Made by a program: the position numbers and the translations under genes. The notes under the pieces are model-generated. The model saw nothing but the letters and a program-made list of their open reading frames with translations. It had not been told where the DNA came from and ran no database searches. A stretch of 64,000 nt of DNA from Ypsolopha sequella (Eukaryota; Arthropoda; Insecta; Lepidoptera; Ypsolophidae), in assembly GCA_934047225.1 (NCBI GenBank), contig OW203990.1:25833045-25897044 (forward strand), read 5' to 3'. Every line of letters starts with the position of its first letter. Position 1 is the stretch's first letter. Positions 53,816-64,000 of this stretch are shown one piece after another.

Positions 53816-54982
53816 TTTTCAACTATCTATTCCGCTCTAATCAGATGCCACGCACCTAAAATTTTACTTAATTTGAAGTTGCGGCTACATTAGGATATTA
53901 ACTATATTTTTTTTTGCAATAAAGATGTTTTTTTCTAGTAAGTATCGGCGTGTGTTTGGCTATACTAAGCCCCTTATTATATTATATAATTATATATATC
54001 GCCAACGACCTTGAATCGACTTCTGTCGGTACAAATTGAAACACTTTGACCCCCCTTAACCCCCGGAACCCCTTTACTCTCTCTTCTTCTTACCTCCTAC
54101 TATCTACTTATTACTTCCTACTATTTACTGCTATACTACTTACTTACTAAACGCCCAATTAAATAATAAACAAATAAACTACCATTATCTAGTGCATATG
54201 GAATTAATTGCAACCCCGTAAAATCCAACTACCCTGGTATAGAGCATTCCGAACTGGTTTTATTTTGGCAGCGTGATCGTCTAAGTTATGGTGACCCTTC
54301 GTTGTGAACCGCAAGTGTGTAATCCCTAGTCCTTTTAATAGAAATGAGATTTGACTTGAGCTTAATGTAAGTATACTAATTCATCTAAAGTTCCTAAGGA
54401 GTAAATCAGTTCAGCAACATTTATCATAAGACATTGGTAGACTAATTTGAGGCCAAGGGAAAGACAAGGCTAACACTATCTGTAAATAAGTATAGAGGAG
54501 TAAAGAGAAATTTAATAATACAAAAACCTATGTAAAAGGCTGAAATAAATCCTGCATAAACTGCTTCAATTACTTATTGAATCTTTGGCTTGAAGATATA
54601 TTTGATAAACCTTAAAATTTTAGAGATCAGGAGTGAAATGAAGAGAAACCTTACATGAATTGTGTAGCTGTAGTGGTCTTATCTAATTTGGATCAATATA
54701 AATTACCAAAGTCAATTTTACTGGGATTCATCCAGCTTAATGTTGTTTCATATAATTTAGGATGTATATAAAGTCTAAACATAGAAACCAAGGCCATTCA
54801 AAGCCTTACGAAAATAATATGTTTTTTTTTTATTTGAAATGGGAAACGGCCCCTCCCCGCCGGCCCTCTGGTGAATTCCGACTCCAGAATCGAGGAATCC
54901 TCCCGAAGAGATTTAGGATAAAGTACTTTTATGTACTAAATTAATCTGATATATAAGTACATCATATGGTACTAATTCTGGG
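53816..54982. other. no gene recognised
   Basis: Holds the short repeat at 54,002-54,039 shared with 39,521-39,557. The rest is AT-rich. Confidence 0.3.
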
Positions 54983-55620
54983 CCAAATCCTGTCCGTTCG
55001 ATTACTGCGCCTAAGAAGAAGGACAAGAAACTTAGGCGAGCGTATCCTCGGTTTGGCTGAATGATAACAGCACTCCAGGATACAATAAATTTTGTTAATA
55101 GATGAGCCACTTATAAGGCCATATCAAAACATTTGTGAGAAAGGGGAAAACTAATTCTGTATTTATAAATTGAAATTCATACTTAGATGAAAGTTTACTT
55201 GTTTTGATACAAGTGAGAAGGGTTTCTTTTTCGATATATTTGTAAGAAAGGATAAACTGATTCTAAGTATATTTAAATTCATAATTAGATGAAAATTACA
55301 TATTTTGTTACTATTGTATGGGAATTCTATTTAAATCCTGTCCGTTCGATTACTGCACCTAAGAAGAAGGACAAGAAACTTAGGCGAGCGTATCCTGTGT
55401 TTGGCTGAATGATAACAGCACTCCAGGATACAATAAATAAATAGATGAGCCACTTATAAGGCCACATCAAAACATTTGTGGGAAAGGGTAAAACTAATTC
55501 TATATTTATAAATTGAAATTCATACTTAGATGAAAGTTTACTTGTTTTGATACAAGTGTATGGGAATTCTATTTCAGCCTTTACTTTAAAGAATATTGCC
55601 AAAGAGGTGTATTCTCGTTT
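54983..55620. repeat. tandem duplication with period 343-347 bp
   Basis: AAATCCTGTCCGTTCGATTA starts at 54,986 and 55,333. GATGAGCCACTTATAAGGCC starts at 55,101 and 55,444. Each unit contains the hairpin CTAAG-(15 nt)-CTTAG that is also found in the LINE fragments at 37,936 and 40,844. A third, partial and diverged piece of the second half lies inside the first unit (about 55,235-55,310). Confidence 0.7.
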
Positions 55621-57399
55621 TAATTTTAGTTAAGTACAAATAAAAGTGACAAATTACTTTTCTGCTACAAGTAAATATGTAAAGTATAAATATATAAGGT
55701 TTTATAGTCTTGTCTTTCTCTTAAACTGAACACAGCTTTAGATGGAAATAACATAATTCTTGGATCTGGAAATTTATTTCAAAACCAAACAAATAAGTGA
55801 TTATTATTGTGGCTGCAAAATATGCATTTATTGTAGACCAGGTTTTGGACTATACCAGAGAGCCAGAGTCAGACTTTATCTGTCAAGAGCTTTATAAATA
55901 TCTATGTAGTCGTCCTGCTATCTTAGGGACCAACTCAGGCAGTTAAAAGTATGTATGGAAAGCTCTTTCTCTCTCAGACAAAAGTGATAAACATTAGTGT
56001 TGCAAGGTGATTTCTATACTTCAGAATCTCTGCCAGATATCTTACTTCATAAAATTAGCAACATAGACAAACAATCTGAATACATCTAAGAAGAGTAAAA
56101 TTCTAAATAATTCTGTTCATACCTACGAAGAGTTGTTCTCCCATTACGAGTGGTAAGTAAATAGAATGTCAACAAAGCGTTGCTTTCCGCTATTTGCCTA
56201 ACCCAGGTTCATATTATGGATTAAGTACTCAATAAAACCAAATTTTAGACTATTTTTTGTGGAACCAAGACCTATTTTTGCTGGTCTATAAATGTCTGCA
56301 AGCCTAAAGGATGCCCTTAATTTTTAGAGTCAAACTTCAGCTATTAGAGAAATATGTACGTAAAGCTCCTTTCCTTGATGAACATTGATCCAGCTATATA
56401 GTTTCCCTATATTTGGAATCGGAATAATTTTCAACATTACTTAAGGCTATCTCTCGGCCATCTTTAAATGTGTTACAAAAACTGGGTGATAAATATAAAC
56501 ATACCTGATAAAAGTAGATTCTACCCCGAGTGGTGTATAGAATTCTACAAAAGGGCTGGTATTGTCCCTTAGCACATTTAATCTCATCAACCCAAAGCAC
56601 CTTTATTTTACAGGCACAACATTAAATTGCAAATTAAAATCATTCCTTCTCCAAGTACAAGAAACCACACCTGTTCATACTAATTATGAAATTTAATTCT
56701 TTCCTTTCATAATATTCAAACTAATTAAAGTTTCATTCTTACTAAGGCTTTATTCATTTTTATTTTTTATTAAAAATAAATAAGCCAAATTTGAATCTAT
56801 GAGATACACAATTTCTGTAAGTACCTATCAAAACCATTGACCTTTAATTAAGGCTGATCCTGGGATTATTCCCATCGAACACTTCTTCATGAAAACCATT
56901 CTAGGTAGATCTAATTATGAACTTGAATTCTGCCCTTTCAATGAGGGCAACTATGGTTCCAGAAATATTTATTCTAAATGCAAATATACTACTAAGTTTT
57001 ACTGGTCTTTCAGTAACTAAAGGTAACACATCAAATAAATCATTTCAACTAAAATACCAGGCATTTGTTAAGGCTGGACTTGGGGTACATACATTGAACA
57101 CATAACTTCATAAAATTATAGTTAAAATTATTTCAAGACAAAATATGGTTATATTGTTCTTGATAAATCCCACAACGCTTTACTGACCTTTACCTAACTC
57201 AAAAACCGTAAAATTCTAAAATTCTACTTCTTTCCCTAAGGTTCCCAGAGACATGACCATATTACTAGACAATTTACTAAAGAAATTCTAGTTCCCCTTG
57301 TTGTGATTTAAGTAGGAATAAAGCAATATTGAATCACGAGTACAGAACGTAGTTCCTAATATGGATATTCATGACACACGAAAATTGAAATAGAAACAC
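55621..57399. other. no gene recognised
   Basis: Moderately AT-rich, apparently single-copy within the window. No coding frame over 70 codons has recognisable content. Confidence 0.35.
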
Positions 57400-58320
57400 T
57401 GGAAAAAACCATGAAACGCGATATTTAAAATATGTATTACGACACACATAAATAAAATATTATGACATTATGAAACGTGGAAAATAAACGAAAATACTAG
57501 GTAAGAATAAAATATGAATTCTGAATAAATCACGCCACATGATAAATAAAATAAACACGCATGATAAATCAAGACACAAGAAAAATAAAGTAAAAACACT
57601 GGATAATTCACGAATTGCGGAAAATAAAATAAAAATACCGGGTTAAACACGACACACGAAGAATAAAACAGGATAAATCAAAACACGTGGAAAATAAAAT
57701 AAATCACACCACACGAAAAACAAAATAACACATATGATAATTAAAACACATGAAAATAAAGTAAAAACACAGGATAGTTCACGAAACGCGGAAAATAAAA
57801 TAAAATACTGAGGAAATCACGACAAACAAAAAAATAAAGCGGGAAAAATCTAAACACGTGGAAAATAAAAATAAATCACACGAAAAAATAAAATAATACA
57901 TATAATAATTAAAACACATGAAAAATAAAGTAAAAACACAGGATAATTCACGAACCGCGGAAAATAAAATAAAATACTGAGTCACGACACACGAAAAATA
58001 AAACAGGAAAAATTAAGGCACGTGAAAATTAAAATAAAACTCGTCACACGGAAAATAAAAGTAAAACCTAGGAAAAATCTCAAATCAATAATTTGTAAAT
58101 ACTACTTTGGAAAATCGCAACATACGTAAAATTTAGTATTAATTCTGGACAAATCGCGACTCTTGATCAATAAATTAAAAATACGGGATAAATCTTGAAC
58201 CGCGGAAAATTAAATAAAATACTGGGTAAATTACGACGCATGAAAAATAAAACAGAATAAATCGAGACACGTGAAAAATAAAATAAATCAAATCACACAG
58301 AAAATAAAAAAACACAGTAA
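57400..58320. repeat. AT-rich satellite with higher-order period of about 170 bp
   Basis: Short units built on CACG-(A/C)(A/C)-rich and AAAATAAAATAAA repeat throughout. The landmark GGATAATTCACGAA(N)NGCGG recurs at 57,601, 57,772 and 57,941, then as a variant at about 58,184. This gives periods of 171 and 169 bp and one longer interval. The array is A-rich on the plus strand with regularly spaced CACG/CGCGG boxes. Confidence 0.7.
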
Positions 58321-58329
58321 CGAAATAAT

Positions 58330-59060
58330 AAAGCATGCAACTCAGCTGAATTATCTGCTCCACAGGAACACAGTCTCAAGGCTCAACGGCCTAAGACCCT
58401 GTAATTTTTCACACCCGAAAGCTAATTTTTGGCCAAGCGAGTGCCGAATTTATCACACGCGACTCTAAAGCACTATGCCAATCGACGGGCTTCACTAAGT
58501 GCTTCCTAACCAGGCGACGAGCGCCTTCACTCGCGATCTTGGCTATCCAGCCACTTCCTTACGATTCTCGAATAACACTCTAAAATGAGGCAAGCGTATG
58601 CCTTCACGACGCGACGTATGCACCTCAGAAAATATTCTCACTTGAGTGCTCCTCCGAAAAAACTCCCGTAAAAATCCATGCTCCCACCTTATAAAGTTTT
58701 TCCCCCACTCAATTTTTCTACGGCTTCCCCGCCTCTAATTTTTACCATTGCCTTATTTGGTCATGCCTCTCACGATCAATTTTCCCTCCCCTCTTTAGAT
58801 CTACCGCACTCTACCTGTCACCCCTTCCTAAAACATCCTAAGCATTGCCCTATTTGGCAATATGCATGATTCGTTTCCCCTCACAACACCCCTCATACGT
58901 CTTCATTTAATTTCACGCTCTCTTGACCGTTCCTTCGATAACACTTGAACTCTGAATTCTCTCTCAATGATGTAAGGTTCAGTTTCGTTTATCATTTGAT
59001 TACGTCCATTCATGCCCTCTAAAGTAAGGTCTTCAATCCAAGACACTCCATTGATAGATA
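58330..59060 (-). mobile_element. possible solo LTR or element promoter
   Basis: GC-richer than its surroundings. On the minus strand CTTTATAAGG (58,687-58,696) is a fair TATA box, followed by about 350 bp without a coding frame, then the satellite. The mix of pyrimidine-rich upstream sequence and a TATA box is LTR-like, but no paired LTR, TG/CA ends or target duplication was found. Confidence 0.3.
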
Positions 59061-60028
59061 GAGTGTTGCCATTATTCGAAAAATAAAAATAGGGAAAGAT
59101 ATACGTCGATATGTCGATATCGATATTTACTGCAGCATGACGTATGGTAGTAACGCGTGTTTACGAGATATTTCAACAATCGAGATAATCATAATCAATC
59201 AAATTTACAATCGAGATAAACGTCCATCTTGTTGATCGGTTGAATGATTGAGACATTTTTCGATTGTTCCAAGATACGAAATATGCTCCGTTAGTAATTT
59301 AGTTATATAAGTATGCAGTTTTATTCGTAATGACTTTACGAATAATACATTTTGAATAGTGGGTTTTTATTATAATCGATTCAAATAATAAGCCACCGAG
59401 AATGACTATTCTAGAGTGTGGTTCAGTAGATAGTAGATACCTACACGACACGAGTTTTTCATTTCATTTACAATGCAATGCAAGATATGTAAATGGTAAT
59501 CGATTTAAATCGAGGGAGCTGACCAAAATAACAACGATAAACCATTTATTTGCTGGGCTAAAGTCATCAAATTTGCTGTAACTATCGCTTGTAGCATCTT
59601 CTGTTTTTTTTTAGTTCTCTGAATATTCGTATCATGAAAAGTATGGATCAAAATAAAATACCCATATATTTTTTTTTTTTAATAAATAAATATTTAATAA
59701 ATACTTATATATTAATATATTTTTTAACACACCTGACAATACCAGTATTTTATGTTGACAGTTACTGAGATTTCGTTACGGTTTTAAAAGATTCGTTATC
59801 GATTATTATGAAATTGCAAGTTTTTATTTTCAATAATAACTATGAAGCAATCTTAAAAAGACCATGTGGAATTTTTTTTCCGAAAAGTTTGTGTAAAAGT
59901 GTAATGTTATATTTTTGTTAAATTTTGCATCACTTGACCGTATGAGTTTTCGAGTATAAGAAACGCCGTCAATTTCATGATATCGATAAGAACAGCACTG
60001 GCTGAAAAGTGGCAACATTTTGCTTTTC
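59061..60028. other. no gene recognised
   Basis: AT-rich with ATCGAT-type runs near 59,105-59,130. Confidence 0.3.
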
Positions 60029-60178
60029 ATTCCCAAGTGTTCTAACTTGAACGCACAGGTGTCGCTGTTGTCTATTTAAAATATCAACGCCATGTAGCTA
60101 AAAATTCCGTCACTACTTTCGAATTCCCAAGTGTTCTTACTTAAACACACAGGTGTCGCTGTTGTCTATTTATTAAAT
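60029..60178. repeat. tandem pair, offset 94 bp
   Basis: ATTCCCAAGTGTTCT(A/T)ACTT and CACAGGTGTCGCTGTTGTCT occur at 60,029-60,080 and again at 60,123-60,174, with unrelated spacer between. Confidence 0.65.
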
Positions 60179-63100
60179 AAAATAATTCTACAACACAAAT
60201 TATTTAATTATTAATTTAATTAATAATCCTCTAATTGATAAAATAATTTCCATTTTAGTGATATCCATTGACAGAACCCCATTATGGCCTGTCACAGTCG
60301 CCCCAAAAACAATTACGCAACCAACTAATTAAGGTGAAGTAATTTTTTTCAAAAGAGAAAATAATCACTAACATGGACCTATCTCGACCTTTCCTAAACA
60401 AATTATTACAATTTTTACCAGAATGCTTTTCGTATGTGTAGTGTGTCTTCTGGCCAATCCACTTCCAGAAATTATTAGCATCTAGATCCCGCTGCAACAA
60501 GTTAATAATGGATACCCATTACGAACATCAATAGAATTCTAGCAAAGACGAGGACATCAAAGTCTCAAATTCAATGTGTCAGAGTGACAATAATATGGCC
60601 ATCTAGCCCAATCCAATTTTTCGATTACTCTAGATCTGCCATTGTTCATTCCGAATCTTACTAGAAATCAGTCTTGGACATCCTGATAATAGATATCCCT
60701 TTATATACCTTTCTCAAGTGGGATCCTTCTCCTAATAAATCTAATCAGTCTCAAGGTACATGTGTAGTGTGTTAAAAATTGCACGGGGAACTTGTATAGT
60801 AAGGCTTATCATGTACTTTTTCTTTATAATTTAACCTAACTCCAATTTTCCATAATAAGTCATTTGCTGTATAATGTTTCTGGTCTAAATTATGATAATT
60901 TTAATCCCAATCGACATATCTGTTACCTCCTTAAAGCCTCTTTATAACTTCATACTTAAGGAAAATAATATATACATATTCGTACAGATAGGAATTGGGA
61001 TAAAGTTTTTTTTTCACCTTTTCTCATTCTAGTTAGTCTTACATCCCACTCTAAGGAGTCACCAGTACATCTGATTAGGATTCTTTAATTTTTCACATTA
61101 CATTTTAACATTAGGTCATTGAATATGAAGCTGCTCGTTGGAAGCTATTCACTAAATCACTATATTATTTTATTTATGGTATTATATATTTTTTATTATT
61201 ATTATTATATATTTTTTTATTTAAAGATGAGGTGGTCCATGCTAGTAATTTTCCGCGAACTTATTTCTTGTCCTAACTCCGGTTTTTCTAACTCTTAGAA
61301 GATCAAAATTTAGTAAGTCAGTTTTCATGCTTACTTAGATGCGGAATAACTTCAGAAGTTCATATGCCTACCTTTAAGTATAAAAGGAAAAAAAAATATA
61401 TTTTTGCAATATAACAAACTGGACGATGTCTCCATCCACTCCTGACGATGTGTAAAGTCCTGATCTTCTCAGTACAGGATCTCATACACTTAGCACGGCA
61501 TTGCTTGGCTAAAGGGGTGGATTCTCATCCCCGGAATAAATGAAAACATCTTTCCATTCAGATAAATATATTATTCCTTCTCCAAAGAAATCATGAAAAC
61601 CGGACTATATTTATATATAATCTGCACTATTTTACTATTTCCAAAGGTTATATTAAAGCTAATCCGTAGTACTAACTCCCATCCGTGACTCTACCCTTAT
61701 TCACTCTGTCCCCATTCTGCCATCAACCCGACCGCCAATTTTAACTACGCCTCTTACAGAATACACTTGAACAGACAACCCAACAACATGGTTGGTAGTT
61801 TTACTATAATTTCAGGGACAACTGTATGTTCTTCAAGTACTAACATGTTCCCACCATCACTAGATCAGAAATAAAGTATCCCCATCTTTTAAAGATTTAA
61901 AATATTTATTGATACTATCAGTAAGAATATAATAATAGGATTTATATCGTTCGCAATACGAGGAACCTTGATAAAAACAATTGATATTGCTCGATGATAA
62001 TGTTATTTGGCATTATTGAGATAGTTACTATTACCTAATCGTAGATATAGCTGCAGTTTTATACATACCTAGTGGTTAACAAAATAAGTTTATATTTATT
62101 TTAACCCATTCATATGCTAATTTAGTTTTTTTTCTACAAGTAGGTAACTCATAAGTCGAAGCTTTACCATTTCCCATCGATTTGTTTACAATGATTTGAA
62201 CTAATACACTTAGTGTTCTTGTGTACAATAATGTTATGTTTTTAAACATTTTCCCCGCTTTTACCTTGGTGTTGCCAACTCATCTCAATTGAAGGTCACT
62301 AAACAATACCGAAGGTAAAAACTCATAACCAAACTAATGACAATACAACCATGAAACTTGATGAATCATGTCAGTAATAACTCCCTACTCGATAAAAATA
62401 TTAGTTCCATTACTTACATTGCCTTAATCTTGTTTGTTTGAATGTTGCAAAAAAGAAATACAATATGCCTATAAGCGCCTATATATTCAATAACTTAAAC
62501 CAGCCAAGCTTGTAAAATATACAGCCTACCAGGTCTTAGTCAGTTATTTTGTCTAACCATTGAAAATTTGAGAATTGTACGTCACTAATTTAATGCTTCT
62601 TATATAATGTTCAAATATTCAAACATACAAATTGTGATGAGTTTATTATATAGATATAAACTTACTGACTCTCAATTAGCTCACTTGCATATCGTATGCC
62701 ATTCCAACTTCGTCCGAAACTATTACATTCTACATTAGGTAAATATCTGCCAAGTCATCACTATTGAAAAAGTAAATTAAACGGTAGACAAATAGAAAGA
62801 AACAAGCCAATAAAGTGAACAAAATGGAACAATGTACCTATAGATACGTTATGATACGTTTAATTTCCATAATAAATCGTAATGCCTCAAAATCACCCTT
62901 TTTTGCTAATATTGATTTTATCCCACTTAATATAAGAGGCCAAATGGTCAAACCATAGAGCAATGTTGTTTTTTTTTTTTTTTCTCCGAAAAACTGTTCC
63001 CTCTAAACTTTTCCAACTTACTATAAATGCAGCTATCGTATGCTTGCAAACTCTAATTACACCTTCAATCGAGCCCTTGCACGTTTAAAAATCTATCAAA

Positions 63101-63374
63101 TTATAATTTACCCGAAATGAATCCTCGTATCATCTTAAACTCAGAACATCAAGTAGCCCCTGTCTGTCCAACATTTTATTATGAAAAACTATAGGTACAA
63201 TCCCGAACCGAACAGATATTTTGATGTGACACAGGTACCTTAATTATAATTTGTTTTTGACCTAAGGGGTCGCTCCCCTCCCTTTCTATCAAAAACATAT
63301 CATATCATATATCAAACGTCATTAATTGTACCGACTCTCAATTCTGTAAATAAAATTTGTCATAAAAACACAAT
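60179..63374. other. long AT-rich tract, no gene recognised
   Basis: No coding, RNA or repeat signal could be supported in these 3.2 kb apart from homopolymer and TA runs. This is the quietest part of the window. Confidence 0.4.
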
Positions 63375-63470
63375 TTGACTGATGACAGACATCCCCATAC
63401 CGTGGGCCATAACATATCGAGTACCTATTTTTATTGTTCTACTATTAATAAATAAAGAGAGAAAAAAAAA
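63375..63470. repeat. short dispersed repeat, inverted relative to 37,188-37,257
   Basis: TGACTGATGACAGACATCCC, CATACCGTGGGCC and ATATCGAGTA mirror 37,188-37,257. An AATAAATAAAGAGAGAAA tail follows on the plus strand. Confidence 0.45.
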
Positions 63471-63814
63471 ATATTACCAAAATATTTATCTTATCTTCGA
63501 GTGAGACGCATTTTTTTTCAAGGAAATTTATTATTATTATTTTTCTTTAAAAACTTTAATTTACATTAGAACACTTAGTGATAACATTGTGACTCAAATT
63601 TACATACATACACCCACACGCATCCCAGAGTTAAAGTTTTTCACTTTTAGCTAAACCCCTTTATTCAAAATGCACCTAACCCAAAGTAGGTATATTAAAA
63701 TTTTCATTTGACTACATATAACATGATTTATTATCATATAAGTAATTTTTAAATTTTTAAAATCATCCCTAAAGTAGGGTAACAATAATAAGAATAGAAT
63801 AGAATACTTTTATT

Positions 63815-64000
63815 GAACGGGTGAAGCAAAGCTCTCCAAGTCACCCGAACAATTCAGCGCCTGCATGCAACTACGCTTGTATGTACGAATGTCCGCTCGC
63901 CTACTTTCCGAGCATCACCGAACGGAACGTCACGAAATTCGGTAGGTAAGCGAGTGAGACAAAAAGAACCTCCAAGCCCGAACACGCCCCAAATCGGTCA
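63815..64000. repeat. interspersed repeat, cut by the window end
   Basis: Related to 13,905-14,190 through TGTATGTACGAATGTCCG, CGGAACGTCACGAAATTCGG and TAGGTAAGCGAGTGAGAC-like order. It continues beyond the window. Confidence 0.45.

Noticed and set aside
54983..55620. Paired membrane-protein genes on the minus strand
   Set aside because: Two similar frames arise only because the DNA is tandemly duplicated. They are short, and the shared part matches a LINE-associated hairpin.
63375..63470. Host gene 3' end with polyadenylation signal
   Set aside because: The same words occur in reverse complement at 37,188-37,257, so it is a dispersed repeat.

Overview
The window looks like a stretch of a lepidopteran (moth or butterfly) nuclear genome: AT-rich, eukaryotic, and made almost entirely of transposable elements and their decay products. 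This assignment is an inference from repeat style: Helitron ends of the hairpin + CTAG|T type, mariner, BEL/Pao, RTE-like and CR1/Jockey-like LINEs, tRNA-headed SINEs and many short foldback MITEs. No host protein gene could be recognised with confidence; the nearest thing to host regulation is a weak TATA/first-exon candidate near 49,975.

Layout. 1-217: 3' end of a Helitron. 941-5198: a complete cut-and-paste DNA transposon on the minus strand, with terminal inverted repeats, a 4-bp target duplication (ATTT), ten 14-bp subterminal iterons and an uninterrupted 855-aa DDE-type transposase. 5887-6032: a GC-rich MITE. 6405-11855: a BEL/Pao LTR retrotransposon on the minus strand with two LTRs that read as identical, a gag with one in-frame amber codon, and a pol reduced to fragments. 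12602-12780: a decayed THAP-like zinc-finger start. 13-29 kb: AT-rich DNA with many MITEs and foldbacks, one 809-bp Helitron (18,343-19,151), a dead mariner (about 20,055-20,722), a large palindrome (21,642-21,963), a LINE 3' region (24,470-25,250) and a three-stem foldback (27,244-27,555).

29-42 kb: pieces of RTE-like LINEs and derived short elements (29,260-33,490), a degenerate tRNA-like sequence (35,334), two separate tandem duplications of 236-237 bp (37,371 and 38,984), and a mariner (about 40,136-41,660) split by a LINE 3' fragment that also occurs at 37,627. 42,690-47,830: a near full-length LINE on the minus strand, with ORF2 (endonuclease + reverse transcriptase, 967 aa, intact) and ORF1 (PHD finger + coiled coil + Baculo_FP-like domain) whose probable start codon reads ATA.

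48-64 kb: a 14-bp minisatellite (48,124-48,616) beside SINE-body DNA, three tRNA-headed SINE copies whose heads are of two kinds, a tandem duplication at 54,983-55,620, an AT-rich higher-order satellite with a period near 170 bp (57,400-58,320) next to an LTR-like promoter segment, and then about 4 kb in which little was recognised. The genes do not form pathways. What links them is transposition: intact autonomous-looking elements (855-aa transposase, 967-aa LINE ORF2) lie beside non-autonomous derivatives that would need enzymes supplied in trans.
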